From a virus, in the IMG/VR virus record IMGVR_UViG_3300009788_000014, positions 1 through 60,611 of that record: DNA of 60,611 nucleotides. One strand, written 5' to 3'. Under the pieces are notes generated by a model. That model had not been told where the DNA came from, searched no databases, and saw only the letters and a list, made by a program, of their open reading frames with translations. This document shows, in pieces, positions 6,283-14,530 of this stretch. The translations under genes were made by a program, and so were the position numbers. How positions within the stretch are numbered: position 1 is the stretch's first letter; the number at the start of each line of letters is the position of its first letter.

Positions 6283-6385
6283 CACCATGATACGACACGG
6301 AGGGACGGACCGGACCGGGAGCGCCGGGGCGAGGCGGGGCGCCCGGCGCAGACTCAGGGTCCGGGCAAGAGAGAGCGTCTTCGCA

Positions 6386-6790
6386 ATGACGGTCTTCTCC
6401 CGCGTTCCCACCGAGCACTTCTACACGGCCTCGTTCGGGGCGATAGGGTGGGAAAATTGCAACGCCCGGATTCTCCAGGCGTTGGCGCTCGACCCGGCGG
6501 ACTCCGTGGCGAATTCGCTACGAGATATCGCCGAAGCTCTCAAAGAGGTGGGCGAGGCAGCTGCCGCGTGCGTCGCGGCGGTGACGGAGCTCGCCGGCAT
6601 CTTCTACGAGCTCAAGGCGTCGCAGGAAGAGGCCCGGCGCCGCCAGGGATCCGGCTGGCGCCTACCACCGGCCCCAAGGCCGCCAGGTCCCCCGTGCCGG
6701 ACGATCGCCCCGCGACGGAGGGCCGCCCCGCCCCGCAACCGGGCGCGAAGCCTCCCTGGCGGCAAGTGGCGGGCGAGGCGGGCAATGTGA
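6386..6790 (+). CDS. Hypothetical protein, 134 aa
   Basis: The start at ATG 6386 is tentative, because the frame is open further upstream and no strong ribosome site is visible. The core (SVANSLRDIAEALKEVGEAA, then CVAAVTELAGIFYELKASQ) is a long amphipathic helix. The C-terminal third is Pro/Arg-rich and low in complexity. It is the last gene of the left + strand block and converges on the SSB gene. Confidence 0.55.
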   Translation: MTVFSRVPTEHFYTASFGAIGWENCNARILQALALDPADSVANSLRDIAEALKEVGEAAAACVAAVTELAGIFYELKASQEEARRRQGSGWRLPPAPRPPGPPCRTIAPRRRAAPPRNRARSLPGGKWRARRAM

Positions 6791-6828
6791 AGGCTAGCCC
6801 ACACCCGGCGAAGATCACGGCGTCTTCC

Positions 6829-6841
6829 CCCTCGACGAGGG
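6829..6841. terminator. Possible weak bidirectional hairpin between convergent genes
   Basis: CCCTC-GAC-GAGGG lies in the 52-base gap between the convergent genes ending at 6790 (+) and 6843 (-). There is no T-tract, so the terminator call is weak. Confidence 0.3.
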
Positions 6842-6842
6842 T

Positions 6843-7301
6843 TCAGAACGGGATGTCTTCTTCATCGTTCGCGGCCGGCTTATCGGTGACCCCTTCTCCC
6901 GCAGATTCATCTACGAAAACGGCCTCATAGCCGAATCCGGGGGCGTTGAAGTCGACCTTCGCGCTCATCTTCCCGTTGAATTCTTCGTGTTTCAGGGTGA
7001 CGATAAACGGCGGGCAGGACGTCCAACTTTCGACGTCAGGGATATCCCAGCCGTTGCTGTCCGCTGATCTCGTGGCGATTCCCAGCGCGGAAAGCTTCTT
7101 GATGCCGATGTTCAGGCCGCGGCCTTCGAGCATGATGTTATCCCAAACCAATAGCCCACCCTGGGGATCGGTGATCTTGATCAATACCATGGCCTCTCCG
7201 GTCCTGCACCGCTTCAGGTCGGCTTCGGATATTACCGCTCCCGCGTGTGGTCCTTCTGCCGCCAGGCTGTCGAGCTCGTCGTCGTCAAAGTGCCACATCA
7301 T
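6843..7301 (-). CDS. Single-stranded DNA-binding-like protein, 152 aa (DUF669-like)
   Basis: The 152-residue protein ends in DEEDIPF, the acidic aromatic tail by which SSB proteins recruit partners. The body (VLIKITDPQGGLLVWDNIML near residue 40; GYEAVFVDES near the end) fits the DUF669/phage SSB-like group that often sits beside Sak4 recombinases. Its ATG overlaps the stop of the Sak4-like gene (ATGA), giving a two-gene operon. Role: coat ssDNA in recombination-dependent replication and repair. The identification rests on tail and context. Confidence 0.75.
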   Translation of the reverse strand: MMWHFDDDELDSLAAEGPHAGAVISEADLKRCRTGEAMVLIKITDPQGGLLVWDNIMLEGRGLNIGIKKLSALGIATRSADSNGWDIPDVESWTSCPPFIVTLKHEEFNGKMSAKVDFNAPGFGYEAVFVDESAGEGVTDKPAANDEEDIPF

Positions 7302-8308
7302 GCAGCCCCTATAGAAAGATGGTGAGATCTTTCCTTAAAGGATTCTCTCAAGGCGCCAACGTCAGCCTTGATCATTCCCTTTTTCACTTCGGCAGTTAGC
7401 TCATCGGTAACAGCCTTCAGCTCCTCGGAGCTTTCCGCAAGCCGTATTCTTGCGAGGTAGGTTTCCTTCAATTCCAGAGAAGTCCGAACCATCTCAGCTT
7501 TCTTTTCGACTGCGTCCTCAGCGTCGCGTCTTCCGGCCTCCTCGGACGTCTCAATTTGTGCCTGGTCAGTACCGAGAACGATAAGGAAGGGCTCTGCCAA
7601 CTGCTTAAACGTTTCTCCTTCCTCTTGCGTCGGACTGAGGGTGATCGTCTTGCCGGACAGGATTCCCGTTCGGTCTTTCTCAAAGAAAGCCGAGACCGGG
7701 GCGAGCTGAGAGTGCTTTCGAGACACTTCGCGGATCATCCGAATCAGGATATGAGGCTCGTAAGGAGTCTCGCCCTCGGCCTTCATCGTGACGCCTTGCA
7801 ACCTGGTCTCTCCAGTCTCATCTTCCCCGAAGATGTTTTTCTGGCGCCCGGCAATGATGCAGTGGTAGGACCCGTTGAGGAGTAACGCGATCATCTCCTT
7901 GTACGGTTTCTTGATCGTGCCCCATGCATGGAAGGGAATGGTGCCGGCCGAGGTCTGCGCTCCAGAGTAGCCCTCGATAGCGGCCTCCCAGAGGTGCGTA
8001 ATCGAGTCGATGACAACAACCCCATGAGTCGTCGGGTCGATCGCTCTCACCTCTTCAAGTGCCTGCGTTAGGCTTTTCGTGTCCACGCGGTCAAAGTCGA
8101 ATTCGTCCGGGTGGATCGCCCTTTCCTCGATCTCCTTAGCATAGAAGTCGGTGCCGTGCTCCGTGTCAACGTAAGCCACACGCTTTCCCATGAGACCTGC
8201 CAAGCCTTCGGCGATCAGTAGAGAGGTGAACGTCTTGCCGCTCCCGTAAGGCCCGTAGATCCCGTACTTTAGGAACGCTTGCTGAGCCTTTGCTTTGCGA
8301 AATGCCAT
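7298..8308 (-). CDS. Sak4-like RecA-fold ATPase / recombinase, 336 aa
   Basis: Walker A is GPYGSGKT (residues 19-26) and Walker B is VVVIDS (about 98-103). The order and spacing match the phage AAA_24/Sak4 group of shortened RecA-like ATPases, which load on ssDNA and promote annealing together with a phage SSB. The C-terminal third is a helical extension (ETYLARIRLAESSEELKAV). The ribosome site is AAAAGGAGAAAGCG. With the downstream SSB-like gene it forms the recombination module, and no other recombinase is seen. Confidence 0.85.
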   Translation of the reverse strand: MAFRKAKAQQAFLKYGIYGPYGSGKTFTSLLIAEGLAGLMGKRVAYVDTEHGTDFYAKEIEERAIHPDEFDFDRVDTKSLTQALEEVRAIDPTTHGVVVIDSITHLWEAAIEGYSGAQTSAGTIPFHAWGTIKKPYKEMIALLLNGSYHCIIAGRQKNIFGEDETGETRLQGVTMKAEGETPYEPHILIRMIREVSRKHSQLAPVSAFFEKDRTGILSGKTITLSPTQEEGETFKQLAEPFLIVLGTDQAQIETSEEAGRRDAEDAVEKKAEMVRTSLELKETYLARIRLAESSEELKAVTDELTAEVKKGMIKADVGALRESFKERSHHLSIGAA

Positions 8309-8352
8309 CGCTTTCTCCTTTTAGCTTGCTTGCGTTTCAGTGGTCCGAGTAG

Positions 8353-8790
8353 TTAATCCTTCGGCGGATCGCACCAGGGCACGGCCACCCCGCCTACGCG
8401 GGCCTCGTGGCCCACAGCGTAATATGGCATTCCGCCCGGTAGGACGTCCCACATATCGCGAGGCATAAGACACCTGGCCATTCCCGCCGCCATGCCTAGC
8501 TGAAGCAACATGTCCATCGTCCGATGATCGCCGGTCCACTGCCGGCCATGGCGATCCATGCAGGCGTTGAGGAAGGACATCCCGCCGCCGCGGTCCGCCT
8601 GAAAGTCGTCCGGCAGATCCAGCAGCATTGCCGCGATCTCCGCGGCGTGCGCGTTAAGCCGGCCAGGATGAAATCCCACGGTAGACATGATACCTTCGGC
8701 CGGGACGTGGTCTGACGTGTCTTCGCCCTCGGCGAACAGGCAAGATTCGTATACGGTTACAACCTTTTGCGGTGAAAGCACGACGTTCAC
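8353..8790 (-). CDS. Hypothetical protein, 145 aa
   Basis: The GTG start at 8790 is chosen for its leader AAACGAGGAGACTAGCC, a variant of the repeated translation leader. The protein starts MNVVLSPQKVVTVYES and is rich in Met and Asp (RTMDMLLQLGMAAGMARCLM). No family is recognised. It is the last gene of the minus operon from 11214. Confidence 0.7.
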   Translation of the reverse strand: MNVVLSPQKVVTVYESCLFAEGEDTSDHVPAEGIMSTVGFHPGRLNAHAAEIAAMLLDLPDDFQADRGGGMSFLNACMDRHGRQWTGDHRTMDMLLQLGMAAGMARCLMPRDMWDVLPGGMPYYAVGHEARVGGVAVPWCDPPKD

Positions 8791-8927
8791 GGCTAGTCTC
8801 CTCGTTTGGTCAAGCCCGAGGGCGCCGGGTTGAAAGGTGTGAGTGCGAAGACATTCCCTCATCCGTGGCGCCCCGGGACAAGATCATCTTCGCGCGCCCG
8901 TGATGAAAAGTCAAGCCTTAGGCCGGA
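8791..8927 (-). other. 137-base gap
   Basis: No gene is seen. Reading the minus strand, a TTGACT stands near its upstream end but has no good -10 partner. It holds the repeated leader for the gene starting at 8790. Confidence 0.3.
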
Positions 8928-9146
8928 TTAAAGAGCCGGGATCCGCGGTCCGATAGCCCCATAGCTCCGGCCTGCCGGAAGACGCTGCACGCCACCCGTG
9001 AAATCCGCCAAGGGCTTGCGTCTCCGCCGAGGATCACGCTCGGCGGCGTCGAGCAGGGAGACGGGTACCGTACCCGTCTCCGCAGCTTCCGCCAGGCTGT
9101 CGCCCTGCGCCCTGAGCCTGAGCGCATGCCAGAGGTTACTCTTCAT
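8928..9146 (-). CDS. Hypothetical protein, 72 aa
   Basis: Starts ATG (MKSNLWHALRLRAQGDSLAE) and overlaps the end of the upstream gene by 11 bases. The helix with AQGDSLAEAAETGTVPVSLL resembles a simple HTH, but this is only a resemblance. Arg/Pro-rich C-terminus. Function unknown. Confidence 0.6.
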   Translation of the reverse strand: MKSNLWHALRLRAQGDSLAEAAETGTVPVSLLDAAERDPRRRRKPLADFTGGVQRLPAGRSYGAIGPRIPAL

Positions 9147-9450
9147 GCGGGGCTCCTTGCTTAGGAGCATCGGGAGGATCCGGAAGGGACCGAAGCTCCC
9201 GGTCCCCTAGCTTCTTCGTGATTTCGGCAATTTGTGCGTCCGCCAGCTGGACAATCCGTGCCAGCTCGGCCTCGAGCCTGGTTCGCTCGGCCTCAACTAT
9301 CAGACCGGGCATCTCGCCCATATCGCCCTCTGCCTCGATGAGCATGTGACCAAGGCTGGCCAGGTTCTCGCGGGCGCCCGGGATCTCGTCGAAGGCGGCA
9401 CGGTCTTCCGACGAGTCGAATTTGATCACGATTCCTCTGCGCTCTTTCAT
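9136..9450 (-). CDS. Hypothetical coiled-coil protein, 104 aa
   Basis: The protein (starting MKERRGIVIKFDSSEDRAAF) has a strand-rich start and a long charged helix (IVEAERTRLEAELARIVQLA) followed by AQIAEITKKL, likely a coiled coil. ATGA overlap with the upstream gene. No family is recognised. Confidence 0.65.
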   Translation of the reverse strand: MKERRGIVIKFDSSEDRAAFDEIPGARENLASLGHMLIEAEGDMGEMPGLIVEAERTRLEAELARIVQLADAQIAEITKKLGDRELRSLPDPPDAPKQGAPHEE

Positions 9451-9626
9451 GGGTCCTCCTCGGTGAACCGAAGCTGTGATGACCAGCGACTCACGGGCGT
9501 CGTGTCCTGGTCGATGCGGTCGAAGGCGTTGGCGGCCATCGTCTGGCGCGCGTCACGGACTTCGTCGTCCCGGATGGCTGGCGTCCTGGGGACGCTGGCG
9601 GTGGCCTGGTCTGTCGATCTTCTCAT
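9447..9626 (-). CDS. Hypothetical protein, 59 aa
   Basis: Coupled on both sides by ATGA overlaps. The 59-residue product (MRRSTDQATASVPRTPAIRD at the start) is polar and shows no known motif. Confidence 0.55.
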   Translation of the reverse strand: MRRSTDQATASVPRTPAIRDDEVRDARQTMAANAFDRIDQDTTPVSRWSSQLRFTEEDP

Positions 9627-10237
9627 GGCTCGCCACCCTGCCCCTCGACGGCCGACCACTCCGGCATCCACTCCCGGCACTCCAGGAGGAGGGCCCGGCA
9701 GGCAGAGCAGGTCGGCCAGCGGCGTTGAGTGACCAGGGAATACTCTACGCTCGAAGCCGAACGAACGGGAACCAGGCGCGCGTCTCGGCCACACGCCGTG
9801 GCGTCGTGGCACAGTGCGCACCACCACGAATTCCCGGCCATCATGACGCACTCCGGCAGCAGGATGCCCCGCATCGCCTCCGCGTCGTCCTCGTTGGGCC
9901 AGAGGGTGCGGATCGCCGTCCCGATGAGGTCCGAATCCATCGGCACGGGAGGGGGTATCCCCTGCCAGCCTTCGCCGCCCCGAAGCTCGCCGTCGGTGCC
10001 CCATCGCCGCACGACCTCTCGGGCGTGCCCGGGGTCCAGGAGTTTCGGCGGCGCGAACTCTTCCGCGATCTCCCGGCGCGCGACGATGAGCTTCTGCGCC
10101 CTTTCGCGATCCCGGCCCTCGTCGGGCCAGAGAGCTTGGATTGCGAGCTCGACCTGGTCGGGTCTCGAGCCCGGATCCCGGACGATCCGCTGGGCTTCCT
10201 GGCGGACTAGCTCGGGCTGTGGGGATCTGAATTTCAT
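9623..10237 (-). CDS. Hypothetical Cys-rich protein, 204 aa
   Basis: The first two thirds hold two similar helical units (QVELAIQALWPDEGRDRERA and LIGTAIRTLWPNEDDAEAM), suggesting internal duplication. The C-terminal part has CALCHDATACG and CSACRALLLEC, a probable zinc-binding module. ATGA overlaps at both ends. No family name can be given. Confidence 0.7.
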   Translation of the reverse strand: MKFRSPQPELVRQEAQRIVRDPGSRPDQVELAIQALWPDEGRDRERAQKLIVARREIAEEFAPPKLLDPGHAREVVRRWGTDGELRGGEGWQGIPPPVPMDSDLIGTAIRTLWPNEDDAEAMRGILLPECVMMAGNSWWCALCHDATACGRDARLVPVRSASSVEYSLVTQRRWPTCSACRALLLECREWMPEWSAVEGQGGEP

Positions 10238-10431
10238 GGACCTTCCTCCTCGACCCGGAGAGCCCGCCGTGCCTCGGTCGCGCCGGTGATCCACGCCGCG
10301 AGCCGTTCGGCTTCTTCCCAAGACATCGTCAACGGCGACGCCCCCGGGTCAAGGGCGCTGCCGAGATTTACGGCCCAGTCCCCGTACGGGTCATCTTCGT
10401 TGATCCAGGCGTTGACATCTCCCGCTATCAC
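10234..10431 (-). CDS. Hypothetical protein, 65 aa
   Basis: Acidic small protein (MIAGDVNAWINEDDPYGDWA at the start; then a helix, SWEEAERLAAWITGATEA). Four-base overlaps with both neighbours place it firmly in the operon. Function unknown. Confidence 0.6.
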   Translation of the reverse strand: MIAGDVNAWINEDDPYGDWAVNLGSALDPGASPLTMSWEEAERLAAWITGATEARRALRVEEEGP

Positions 10432-10670
10432 TTCATCCTCCTCAGCCCTTGCCGAATGTCACCCGCGGCGATCTTTTCCGCCAGCCGCTCCGCCGCTTCG
10501 TCCTCGTCGTCAAGGTCCAGGCCCTCGGCGCCTGGCCACTCGCCGCCCAGGACTTCCCGGGCGAGGCGGGCCGCCGTGCCGGCCCGAGGCTTGACCAAAA
10601 GCTCGTCCGCGTCATACGCAGACGCCAGCGCGTCGTGGGCGGCCGTCAAGGCGTCCGTGATCGCCGTCAT
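10428..10670 (-). CDS. Hypothetical acidic protein, 80 aa
   Basis: Helical and acidic (MTAITDALTAAHDALASAYD; LDLDDEDEAAERLAEKIA). ATGA-coupled to both neighbours. Not recognised. Confidence 0.6.
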   Translation of the reverse strand: MTAITDALTAAHDALASAYDADELLVKPRAGTAARLAREVLGGEWPGAEGLDLDDEDEAAERLAEKIAAGDIRQGLRRMK

Positions 10671-11011
10671 GTCGCCCTCCTGAGCCCGCCGCGCTTGCCG
10701 GCCTTGGTGATCGTGTAGCTGATGCCGACGAGGAGCGCAGGAACGATTCGCGCCGATGGCCCGTCACGGGTTAGCGACACGAGTACCCTGCGCGCCTCGC
10801 GGTCTACCTCTTGCTCGTTGTGGACAGGGCCGGCGATCCGCACCCGGGCCGCCTTCTTGCGCCCGCTGGCCACCTTGGGGCGGATGCCGACGGAGAAGGT
10901 CTTGTTCCAGCCCGGGTGCCGGGCCGGGTGCGGCCGGCCGCCGGCTTCCATGATCTCGAACTCCATCGCCACCGGCAGGTCTCGATCCACGTCGGGCTCG
11001 TCCTCTGTCAT
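10667..11011 (-). CDS. Hypothetical protein, 114 aa
   Basis: An acidic start (MTEDEPDVDRDLPVAMEFEI) is followed by a basic beta-rich region (KVASGRKKAARVRIAGPVHN) and a C-terminal ISYTITKAGK segment. ATGA-coupled on both sides. No family is recognised. Confidence 0.65.
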   Translation of the reverse strand: MTEDEPDVDRDLPVAMEFEIMEAGGRPHPARHPGWNKTFSVGIRPKVASGRKKAARVRIAGPVHNEQEVDREARRVLVSLTRDGPSARIVPALLVGISYTITKAGKRGGLRRAT

Positions 11012-11214
11012 CTCGTCCTCTGGACGGTCATGACCGCTTCGATGATGAGCACGAGGAGGAGGACCGTTGCCACGATGAGGACCGGTATCCACGTCGGGGC
11101 CAGCACCCACCACCAAGACCACGAGATGTGACCCGTCAGCTTCAGGACGATGAAGACGATCGCGAGGACGGTGGTGCAGCCGATCCCGCCGGAAGGGGCG
11201 CTCTTGTTGTCCAT
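11008..11214 (-). CDS. TM Fragile-X-F-like phage membrane protein, 68 aa
   Basis: The product has the signature of the phage 'transmembrane Fragile-X-F' family: a short GGIG N-terminus, then VLAIVFIVLKLTG, the aromatic ISWSWWWVLAPTWIP and a second hydrophobic stretch (VATVLLLVLIIEAV). Two membrane segments are expected at about residues 14-27 and 34-62. Function of the family is unknown. It is the first gene of the minus operon, behind the promoter at 11267-11295. Confidence 0.8.
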   Translation of the reverse strand: MDNKSAPSGGIGCTTVLAIVFIVLKLTGHISWSWWWVLAPTWIPVLIVATVLLLVLIIEAVMTVQRTR

Positions 11215-11266
11215 TGTTGTCGGTCCTCCGGGTCCGTCCGGCGGCTCCATCGCCACCGGCAGGAGG

Positions 11267-11295
11267 AGTGTATGGCAGCCCGCGTGGGAAAGCAA
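11267..11295 (-). promoter_or_regulatory. Sigma70-like promoter for the minus operon 11214-8353
   Basis: On the minus strand: TTGCTT, 17 bases, TACACT. It lies in the divergent gap (11215-11389) about 50 bases before ATG 11214. Spacing and boxes fit the genome-wide pattern. A TTGACA at 11319 on the + strand has no good -10 partner. Confidence 0.65.
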
Positions 11296-11389
11296 GGGAA
11301 ATCTGGGGCAGATTGGGGTTGACATGGGCAAAAGGACGTGGGAAGGTCATCGGCAGAACGGCGCCACGGCCGGCGCGGAGGTACAAAAG

Positions 11390-11797
11390 ATGGAAAAGAT
11401 CACCGACTACCCTGCCACCCGGGACACCGTGAGCCCCTGGCTCAATCAGGGCATGGCAGGGTTCTACGTGGGCGCAGGCGTGGCCGCACGATACGGCCTG
11501 GGCAGCTTCGATCGGGTCGAGCTGAGGTACGGCAGGGGACACGTCCTGGTGCTGGCGCCCGACGACAGGACGTCGTCGGCTGACCTCTTCACCGTCCACC
11601 ACCGCGGCGGCGCCAAGATCTACTGCCGGCGATGGCTGGCGCGGAAACGGATCGCCAGAGCCCGGGGGGGGTTCCCTGTCGTGCCTGGCGAGCAGCCGAG
11701 CGTGAACGGAGACCGCGGCATCCCGCGGCAGGCGCTTCTCGCCTTCGCGGTGCCCCAGGAGGCGTTCGCGGAGCTGCAGCAGGAGATGCGCCCATGA
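11390..11797 (+). CDS. Hypothetical protein, 135 aa
   Basis: ATG 11390 is preferred over 11324 because GGAGGTACAAAAG precedes it. The protein (MEKITDYPATRDTVSPWLNQ) looks like a small beta-rich DNA- or ligand-binding domain (FDRVELRYGRGHVLVLAP) with a basic C-terminal half. First gene of the long + operon. No family is recognised. Confidence 0.7.
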   Translation: MEKITDYPATRDTVSPWLNQGMAGFYVGAGVAARYGLGSFDRVELRYGRGHVLVLAPDDRTSSADLFTVHHRGGAKIYCRRWLARKRIARARGGFPVVPGEQPSVNGDRGIPRQALLAFAVPQEAFAELQQEMRP

Positions 11798-12279
11798 CGA
11801 TCGGCGAGCAGATGGAGGCCGCGGTCGAGCGCTTGTCCGATGAGCACCGCCAGGCCCTGGAGCATTGGTCCGGGGTGGAAGAAGAGCACGCCGCGATTTC
11901 CGGGTTCCTTGACTGGGCCAAATCGGAGGATCTCGTGCTCACGACGCCCGGGGGCGTGCCGGTTGACCCCTGTTCGCTGGTCAATCGCTACCTCGTAGTC
12001 GACGAGGACCTCCTGGACGGCGCCCGCCGGGCGCTCCTGTCCAACGCGGACGCCGAGGAGGTAGGAAGCGCTGAGGATCGGCCCGTCCGGGACCCCAGGG
12101 TCCTGGCCGAAATCGAAGACTTCCGTGCCGGGGGCTCATCGCTGGATGACGAGCAGATTCTTGCCCTTCGCGTCTGTCGAACCGGCGCCTCCGGCGAGGT
12201 GGACGCACTGCTCGACCTGATCGAGAGGATGTCGGGGATCACGATCAAGGCCCTCGACGGGGAGGCGAAAACACCATGA
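11794..12279 (+). CDS. Hypothetical acidic helical protein, 161 aa
   Basis: ATGA overlap with the upstream gene. Starts MTIGEQMEAAVERLSDEHRQ; mainly helical and acidic. No recognisable motif. It stays in the same operon through another ATGA overlap at its 3' end. Confidence 0.65.
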   Translation: MTIGEQMEAAVERLSDEHRQALEHWSGVEEEHAAISGFLDWAKSEDLVLTTPGGVPVDPCSLVNRYLVVDEDLLDGARRALLSNADAEEVGSAEDRPVRDPRVLAEIEDFRAGGSSLDDEQILALRVCRTGASGEVDALLDLIERMSGITIKALDGEAKTP

Positions 12280-12659
12280 CGAGCTATATCGACATCATCA
12301 ACGTGGTCCGTGAGGGACTGACAGAGGACGGGGCCTACCCGGCCGAGGAGACGCTCGACGCGCTGAGGGAGAACGCGCCGAGAGTCGGCGGTTCCGAGCT
12401 CATCCGGATCCTTGAAGTCTACGCCGAGGCATCCACCTACGCCACCATGGAGAGCTGCGGCACAGAGGACGAGCTCTGGTATGCCGCCCAGGACGCCGCA
12501 AATTTCAATCCTGGCTACCGCTTCACCACGGGCGGGTGGTCGGGCGCCGAGGACCTGGTTGACGCCCTCATGCCCTCGCTGGGCTGGCTGCTCCTCTGGC
12601 AGCTCTCGGTACGCGGCGGCGCCTTCTACTTCGCGTGCCCAGAGGGGCCGCCATGCTGA
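12276..12659 (+). CDS. Hypothetical protein, 127 aa
   Basis: Starts MTSYIDIINVVREGLTEDGA; acidic and aromatic, with two Cys near the end. It resembles small phage proteins of unknown role. Its stop overlaps the downstream gene. Confidence 0.65.
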   Translation: MTSYIDIINVVREGLTEDGAYPAEETLDALRENAPRVGGSELIRILEVYAEASTYATMESCGTEDELWYAAQDAANFNPGYRFTTGGWSGAEDLVDALMPSLGWLLLWQLSVRGGAFYFACPEGPPC

Positions 12660-13090
12660 TGTCCTTCGCCAAGACGCTGGCCGCGCTCGCGGACGGTTCC
12701 AAGACCGTCACGCGGCGGGAGGGGTGGCAAAAGCTCAAGGCTGGGGATGTCGTGACGCCGGTGGAGTGGTCGCCGCGGGTGGGACCTCGGTGGTTTTGTG
12801 ACCACTGCGACGAGGTCGGTTCCACTCTTAGGGGTGGCGAAGCCGATTGGCTTCTCCGGCACCGTGTTTGCGGACACGCCAGACGATACGGTCCACCGCG
12901 GCGACTTCCTGATATCCGCATCGCCTCCGTCCGCCGCGAACGTCTCGGCGACGTCACGCCGCGGGAAGTGCGGCGCGAAGGCTTCCCGGGCATGAGCCCC
13001 GCCGAATTCGTCGCGTTCTACTGCAAGCCGGGCAAGCCCGATCCGAATCGCTTCGTGACGCGGATCGAATTCAAGAGGATTGAGCCATGA
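12653..13090 (+). CDS. ASCH-domain protein, 145 aa
   Basis: The frame MLMSFAKTLAALADGSKTVT followed by RREGWQKLKAGD, then IASVRRERLGDVTPREVRRE and GFPGMSPAEFVAFYC, matches the phage ASCH group almost motif by motif. ASCH domains fold like PUA and are thought to bind RNA. A 40-residue insertion with FCDHC and CGH (about 47-85) could hold zinc and is unusual. ATG 12653 is chosen because relatives, as I recall them, begin MLMSF; ATG 12659 is also possible. Confidence 0.75.
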   Translation: MLMSFAKTLAALADGSKTVTRREGWQKLKAGDVVTPVEWSPRVGPRWFCDHCDEVGSTLRGGEADWLLRHRVCGHARRYGPPRRLPDIRIASVRRERLGDVTPREVRREGFPGMSPAEFVAFYCKPGKPDPNRFVTRIEFKRIEP

Positions 13091-13278
13091 ACGTCAGAAT
13101 AAGGACGGACATAGGCAGCGACCGGGACCACTGGTTTTACTGTGCCGTCCGCGGCCGGTACACCGTAGACAAAGAGGGCCTCCATGAAGGCTCACGGCAG
13201 TACTACGTCGAGGAAGGACCTATCGAAATCGTCCAGGTCCGCACCTGGATCTTGACGCCGAAGGAGGAAACGCCATGA
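13087..13278 (+). CDS. Hypothetical protein, 63 aa
   Basis: ATGA-coupled to the ASCH gene. Beta-rich and aromatic (DHWFYCAVRGRYTVD; GPIEIVQVRTWILTP). No family is recognised. Confidence 0.6.
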   Translation: MNVRIRTDIGSDRDHWFYCAVRGRYTVDKEGLHEGSRQYYVEEGPIEIVQVRTWILTPKEETP

Positions 13279-13691
13279 AGATACAACTGCATCCCGTCGA
13301 CGGCGCGCAGCGATTTGCTGACGGTAGCCTCAGAGGATTCGCGCCCTTCGTCGCCTTCGCCAGGGCACAGCTCCTCGTCAAATCCGCACCACCGGGCGAC
13401 CAGGAGAACTTCCTGGCGGTTCTCGACACCGGGGATCACAGCCGGATGGCGGAAGGCTTCCTTCAGTGCTTCGCCCGGTGGCTCGAAGAGCTCCTCTCTA
13501 GGTGGAGATCATCCATCGCACGGCACCGCAGCCAGAGGGCGCTCAGGGAACGGTGGGCAAGGCGTCTTGCGGCCGAAAGCCTCGCCGAGGAGGTGCTGCC
13601 CCAGGTCTTCTCACCCGAAGGCTGTGAACGGCTGGAGTGGGCTATGCCCTACGCCTCTTTGGACGCGGCGGGGGGGGCCGGCGATGAGTGA
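13275..13691 (+). CDS. Hypothetical protein, 138 aa
   Basis: Starts MKIQLHPVDGAQRFADGSLR, with a hydrophobic early part and a long basic helix (RWRSSIARHRSQRALRERWA). ATGA overlap upstream, 8-base overlap downstream. Not recognised. Confidence 0.65.
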   Translation: MKIQLHPVDGAQRFADGSLRGFAPFVAFARAQLLVKSAPPGDQENFLAVLDTGDHSRMAEGFLQCFARWLEELLSRWRSSIARHRSQRALRERWARRLAAESLAEEVLPQVFSPEGCERLEWAMPYASLDAAGGAGDE

Positions 13692-14082
13692 CGTGGTCAG
13701 AGTCGAGATCATCATCCCGGCCGAGGAGCTGTCCAGCGCCCTGGTCGGGGCAATCTTCTCCCGGCGACAGCATGCCGATTCGCCTTTGCAGGAAGCGGTC
13801 GCCTTGGCGGTCCGCGAGGGCCACCTGACGGCTCGAATCCGAGAGGGAATCAAGCTTGCGCTCGAGGATCCTGCGCTTCCGCGGCTCGTCGCGGACGCCT
13901 ACAAGGAGGGCCTCGTCGAGGCGGTGAAGACGCGGGCCGCCGGGCAGGTGAGGAACGCCAAGGCCATAGATTTCCAGCGGGCTATCGATGCCCTTAGGGT
14001 CTCGGAGCACCAGTTTGCACTCGGGGACCCCGAGTGCTCGGCTTCCGGAGCCCGCGGAGAGCGCGAGGGAGCGGATGGCTGA
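13684..14082 (+). CDS. Hypothetical helical protein, 132 aa
   Basis: Starts MSDVVRVEIIIPAEELSSAL. Helical and charged, with an extended Gly/Glu-rich end. The start at 13684 overlaps the upstream gene by 8 bases. Function unknown. Confidence 0.65.
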   Translation: MSDVVRVEIIIPAEELSSALVGAIFSRRQHADSPLQEAVALAVREGHLTARIREGIKLALEDPALPRLVADAYKEGLVEAVKTRAAGQVRNAKAIDFQRAIDALRVSEHQFALGDPECSASGARGEREGADG

Positions 14083-14323
14083 GTTGGACCAGGTGCTTTT
14101 GACTCTCCGGGACATCGACTCCGCGGTGCGCCGGGCGGACTCACCGGAGGCGAAAGACATGGGCTTGTGGGATGAATACCTAGACAGGGCTTTGGGCCGA
14201 ACCCGTGAGCTCCTCGATCACCTCGTCCGCTGGCGCACTCGCGGTTGGCGCCCGCGCGGCTATGTCGACCTGCCGGCACTCGACGCGGCGATCGAGGAAG
14301 CCTGCCGGGAGGACGAAGGATGA
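14075..14323 (+). CDS. Hypothetical protein, 82 aa
   Basis: Helical (MAELDQVLLTLRDIDSAVRR; ALGRTRELLDHLVRW). Overlaps both neighbours by a few bases. No motif is recognised. Confidence 0.65.
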   Translation: MAELDQVLLTLRDIDSAVRRADSPEAKDMGLWDEYLDRALGRTRELLDHLVRWRTRGWRPRGYVDLPALDAAIEEACREDEG

Positions 14324-14529
14324 AAGCCGCCGAGCGCTACGTCGTCCTCCTGGAGCCGGGGTGCTGGCTCTGCCGAGGAGAAGGTGGCGACCCGCCCCGT
14401 ACCCTCCGGGAGGACTTTGCAGCGCACTGGAACGGGCGGGGTGCCGCAGAGGGCGCCTTGACGCGAGCCCGACGCTTCCGCCCGTTCGCCCATGCCGAGA
14501 TCTTGCCCGTTGACCCGAGGAAGTTCTGA
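14320..14529 (+). CDS. Hypothetical protein with CWLC motif, 69 aa
   Basis: ATGA-coupled. MKAAERYVVLLEPGCWLCRG opens the protein; a single CxxC without a second pair makes zinc binding uncertain. Ends PVDPRKF. Not recognised. Confidence 0.6.
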   Translation: MKAAERYVVLLEPGCWLCRGEGGDPPRTLREDFAAHWNGRGAAEGALTRARRFRPFAHAEILPVDPRKF

Positions 14530-14530
14530 C

